Of a stretch of 7,220 nt of DNA, positions 5,692 to 7,220 are shown one piece after another. This DNA comes from Thermoplasmata archaeon (GTDB lineage: Archaea; Thermoplasmatota; Thermoplasmata; Thermoplasmatales; Thermoplasmataceae), in contig JAKBRR010000083.1 in NCBI GenBank assembly GCA_021845325.1, positions 1 to 7,220 on the forward strand, given 5' to 3'. Every line of letters begins with the position of its first letter. Position 1 is the stretch's first letter. The notes beneath the pieces are model-generated. The model was not told where the DNA came from, ran no database searches, and saw only the letters and a program-made list of their open reading frames with translations. The position numbers and the translations under genes were made by a program.

Positions 5692-6639
5692 TCATGGTAG
5701 AATTTTTTCTTTGTAAATCCATTCTCCTATATTCTGCACCCTGAATATCTTTAAGTTCCATTTATCAAGTGATGTTGAGACCTGTCTGGCAATATGTATA
5801 TATTCTCCAGCAAAGATGTCCGGAACTGCAGTAATTACATAGAACTTTCTTCCTCTCAGTATATTGACCTTTGATATGCACGGTATTCTATTTTCGCTCA
5901 TCAAACGGTCCATTTCCCTTATGAAGTCATTCTTTGTTGCTGCATAATAAATCTTTCCAGGAACTATCTCCTTAACATCTTCTCTCTGGGGTTTCTCATT
6001 GGTGAAATAGATACCGTTTATATTTCCCCTGCCAAGTGGCGTCTTTTCTATTCTTACCCATTCTGTTCCCATGGGATTACTTTCCATCTTAAGTTCCTCC
6101 TCGGGTGGATCAGTTTCTATACCTATGAGTGTTAATTTTGTCCTTTCTGTTATTCTTCTTATGGACTCTTTGAATCCACCACTGGGACCAAGATATTCAA
6201 CCTTAACATCTGATTTTTCCATGAGGTCCTGCAAGATCACCTTTGATACATCATCTATTTGCGAATCGTGAAATAAGAATTCCATTTTGTACTGACCTTT
6301 TGATATGCTGAAGGATGATAGCATAACTGATGGTATAACGAGCAATTTTCTGGCCACTTCAGTTAATTGAAAATTCTTTCTGGCAATACTTCTTACCCTG
6401 TATATATTGTTCATTTCCATTGCTTTTGACTGATTTAGAAATATTACCATTTCTCTTTGCATCTCTTCTTTTTTCTTTACAAAGAGGTTAATTTCTGTTA
6501 TTTCATCCTCGAATATGAAGCCAAGCTCTGACTCTATGCCAAACTTCTCTGTTTTTTCTGCTGTGCCTCCCTTCGGTCTTGATGAAAGACAGAGTTTCCA
6601 GTTCAAAGCATCCAGTTGTTCCACATTTTTCAACTCCAC
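5692..6639 (-). CDS. Paralogue C of the tandem YLGPSGG family, function unknown
   Basis: 315 residues, soluble by appearance. Family blocks: LDALNWKLCLSS (9-20); KFGIESELGFIFEDEITEI (32-50); an acidic/basic stretch FVKKKEEMQRE (53-63), where copies A and B have FPDD/FPDE; MLSSFSISKG (106-115) in place of LSSxWIDKG; strand YKMEFLF and helix SQIDDVSKVILQDL; VEYLGPSGG (147-155); NPMGTEWVRIEKTPLG (188-203); KIYYAATKNDFIREM (229-243); RIPCISKVNI (251-260); and strand KFYVITAVPDIFAGEYIHIA (265-284). It has lost WIDKG and the FPD pair that A and B keep, so it is the most divergent copy in its N-terminal half. The start is a GTG, because an in-frame stop lies two codons upstream and no ATG is available; a second GTG (6624) would still keep LDALNWKL. 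It is divergent from the DUF929 gene across about 255 bp. Function not recognised. Confidence 0.8.
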   Translation of the reverse strand: MELKNVEQLDALNWKLCLSSRPKGGTAEKTEKFGIESELGFIFEDEITEINLFVKKKEEMQREMVIFLNQSKAMEMNNIYRVRSIARKNFQLTEVARKLLVIPSVMLSSFSISKGQYKMEFLFHDSQIDDVSKVILQDLMEKSDVKVEYLGPSGGFKESIRRITERTKLTLIGIETDPPEEELKMESNPMGTEWVRIEKTPLGRGNINGIYFTNEKPQREDVKEIVPGKIYYAATKNDFIREMDRLMSENRIPCISKVNILRGRKFYVITAVPDIFAGEYIHIARQVSTSLDKWNLKIFRVQNIGEWIYKEKILP

Positions 6640-6671
6640 TACTCATATGCGTCCAATACACTATGTTTTAT

Positions 6672-6685
6672 TGTGATAAATCACA
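6672..6685. promoter_or_regulatory. 14-bp perfect palindrome TGTGATAAATCACA
   Basis: Perfect 6-bp arms TGTGAT and ATCACA are separated by AA. The element sits 33 bp before the GTG of paralogue C and abuts an A+T-rich tract that could serve as its TATA box (about 6665-6672). A dimeric helix-turn-helix regulator is the expected reader of such a site. The likeness to the bacterial CRP half-site TGTGA is probably incidental in an archaeon. Confidence 0.45.
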
Positions 6686-6700
6686 TTGTTCTGATAAACC

Positions 6701-6723
6701 GACAACATATATAATATATTGTC
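6701..6723. promoter_or_regulatory. 23-bp near-palindrome GACAA...TTGTC with TATA-like core
   Basis: The outer arms GACAA and TTGTC pair perfectly. The next position is mismatched, and then ATAT pairs with ATAT around a three-base centre. The A+T-only core can act as a TATA box on either strand. On the minus strand it would place a start near 6686, upstream of paralogue C. The minus-strand sequence ATGTTGTC (6708-6701) also occurs on the plus strand in the promoter region of paralogue B (5604-5611). Confidence 0.42.
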
Positions 6724-6743
6724 CTTATAATTTAGTTGAAATA

Positions 6744-6763
6744 CCTTAAGGAAGTTATAACTT
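6744..6763. promoter_or_regulatory. Adjacent palindromes CCTTAAGG and AAGTTATAACTT
   Basis: Two perfect palindromes lie end to end: CCTTAAGG at 6744-6751 and AAGTTATAACTT at 6752-6763. They are too far (over 130 bp) from the DUF929 start to belong to its core promoter. They may be protein-binding sites or a chance product of A+T-rich sequence. Confidence 0.25.
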
Positions 6764-6863
6764 ACATTGTGTAGAGGTACTCTTCCAGAGACAAATCTTC
6801 TAGAAATATGACAATCGTTTTATTTTGCCATGTACTTATTTGAACAGAGTATTCATTGTAAAT

Positions 6864-6872
6864 ATTTATATA
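6864..6872 (+). promoter_or_regulatory. TATA box for the DUF929 gene
   Basis: ATTTATATA is centred about 27 bp before the ATG at 6895, placing the expected transcription start on the start codon. No ribosome binding site is present. It is the clearest leaderless promoter in the window. Confidence 0.6.
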
Positions 6873-6894
6873 CAGAAATTGGAATACGACTACC

Positions 6895-7220
6895 ATGCAT
6901 TTCACAAAAAAGGAGATATATGCTATTATTTCCATTTTGGTGGTTATTATTGTGATAGTATCTGGCATAGTAGTTTATTCAAGTATTTCAAAAAATTCTG
7001 CCCCCGTTCCCCTATCAAAGTACGTGAAAATTTCAAACAATGACCTGCTGAGTAATGGTCAGGATCACATATATTTTATATCATGGTATGGGTGTCCCAT
7101 AGGAGCTGATAATTCTTGGGTTCTCTACAGTTTCCTTAATTCAACGAGAGATGTGGCACCGGATGTTGTCCTGAATGAATCAATAGCCAGAACTCCCGCT
7201 CTTTTATTCCTTAATGGAAC
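6895..7220 (+). CDS. DUF929-type membrane-anchored thioredoxin-like protein, 5' part
   Basis: 108 complete codons are visible before the window ends. The N-terminus is MHFTKKEIYA followed by one strong membrane segment (about 9-29), which should anchor the rest outside the cytoplasm. A short linker (30-57) leads to HIYFISWYGCPIGADNSWVL (58-77), which matches the DUF929 core. In DUF929 a thioredoxin-like strand is followed by a CPxC-type site and a SWxLY helix. Further on, ARTPALLFLNG (98-108) fits the cis-proline strand of that fold. DUF929 is known from Sulfolobus and other archaea and has no assigned function. Here the second cysteine is Gly (Cys67-Pro-Ile-Gly70), so a classic CxxC disulfide exchange is not expected. 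A monothiol role, or loss of redox function, is possible. The start is fixed by the TATA box and by the position of the membrane segment. It is divergent from the paralogue array. Confidence 0.75.
   Translation, partial: MHFTKKEIYAIISILVVIIVIVSGIVVYSSISKNSAPVPLSKYVKISNNDLLSNGQDHIYFISWYGCPIGADNSWVLYSFLNSTRDVAPDVVLNESIARTPALLFLNG

Larger units (their letters stand above)
6640..6894. other. Divergent intergenic region rich in palindromes
   Basis: This region of about 255 bp separates the starts of paralogue C (leftward) and the DUF929 gene (rightward). I see no convincing gene in it: the open frames are short and cover the promoter of the DUF929 gene. It contains four palindromic elements between 6672 and 6763 and A+T-rich TATA-like tracts usable in either direction. 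From 6764 to about 6860 nothing stands out. Confidence 0.5.

Noticed and set aside
3530..6639. Paralogues as bacterio-opsin-activator (HTH_10) transcription regulators
   Set aside because: No C-terminal helix-turn-helix is visible in any copy; only a vague likeness to the sensor portion remains, so it is kept as a possibility, not a call.
6672..6685. CRP-type cAMP receptor binding site
   Set aside because: The arms begin TGTGA, but the spacing (two bases) is not the six-base spacing of CRP sites and the host looks archaeal.
6762..6968. Minus-strand frame of 68 residues between paralogue C and the DUF929 gene
   Set aside because: It overlaps the TATA box and membrane anchor of the DUF929 gene and has no promoter or family features.

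Overview
The window looks like chromosomal DNA of a mesophilic-to-thermoacidophilic archaeon, most likely of the order Thermoplasmatales (Thermoplasma, Ferroplasma or Cuniculiplasma type). The reasons are: A+T-rich DNA; TATA-like boxes placed about 22-29 bp before several start codons, with no Shine-Dalgarno sequence, which points to leaderless mRNAs; a DUF929-type membrane-anchored thioredoxin-like protein, a family I know from Sulfolobus and Thermoplasmatales; and a histidine ammonia-lyase in an otherwise archaeal setting. The genus cannot be fixed from the sequence alone. No tRNA, rRNA, insertion sequence or CRISPR array was seen.

Left part (1-1277): the 3' end of a peptidase S66 gene (LD-carboxypeptidase/MccF type); a small four-helix membrane protein with its own promoter; a gap of about 190 bp; then a convergent small DUF1059 gene. 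Middle (1421-3475): a complete histidine ammonia-lyase gene, hutH, the first enzyme of histidine degradation. It meets a convergent gene for a GRAM/PH-like plus zinc-ribbon protein only 12 bp away. No other hut gene is present in the window.

Right part (3530-6639): three consecutive minus-strand genes encode diverged copies of one protein of about 315 residues. The copies share an N-terminal LNWKL-like block, a central block around LSSxWIDKG, an invariant YLGPSxG motif and a C-terminal block. I do not recognise the family with confidence. The copies are separated by 126-137 bp gaps that each hold promoter-like and palindromic or repeated elements, so they are probably transcribed separately rather than as one operon. 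Upstream of the outermost copy lies a divergent intergenic region of about 255 bp dense in palindromes. It leads to the start of a DUF929-type protein (6895 to the window end) whose CxxC-like site reads CPIG.

The part most worth follow-up is the tandem paralogue array together with the repeated ATGTTGT/GACAA-type elements at its putative promoters and the divergent DUF929 gene. This could be a self-contained, differentially regulated gene family, but its function is unknown and the regulatory reading is inference.
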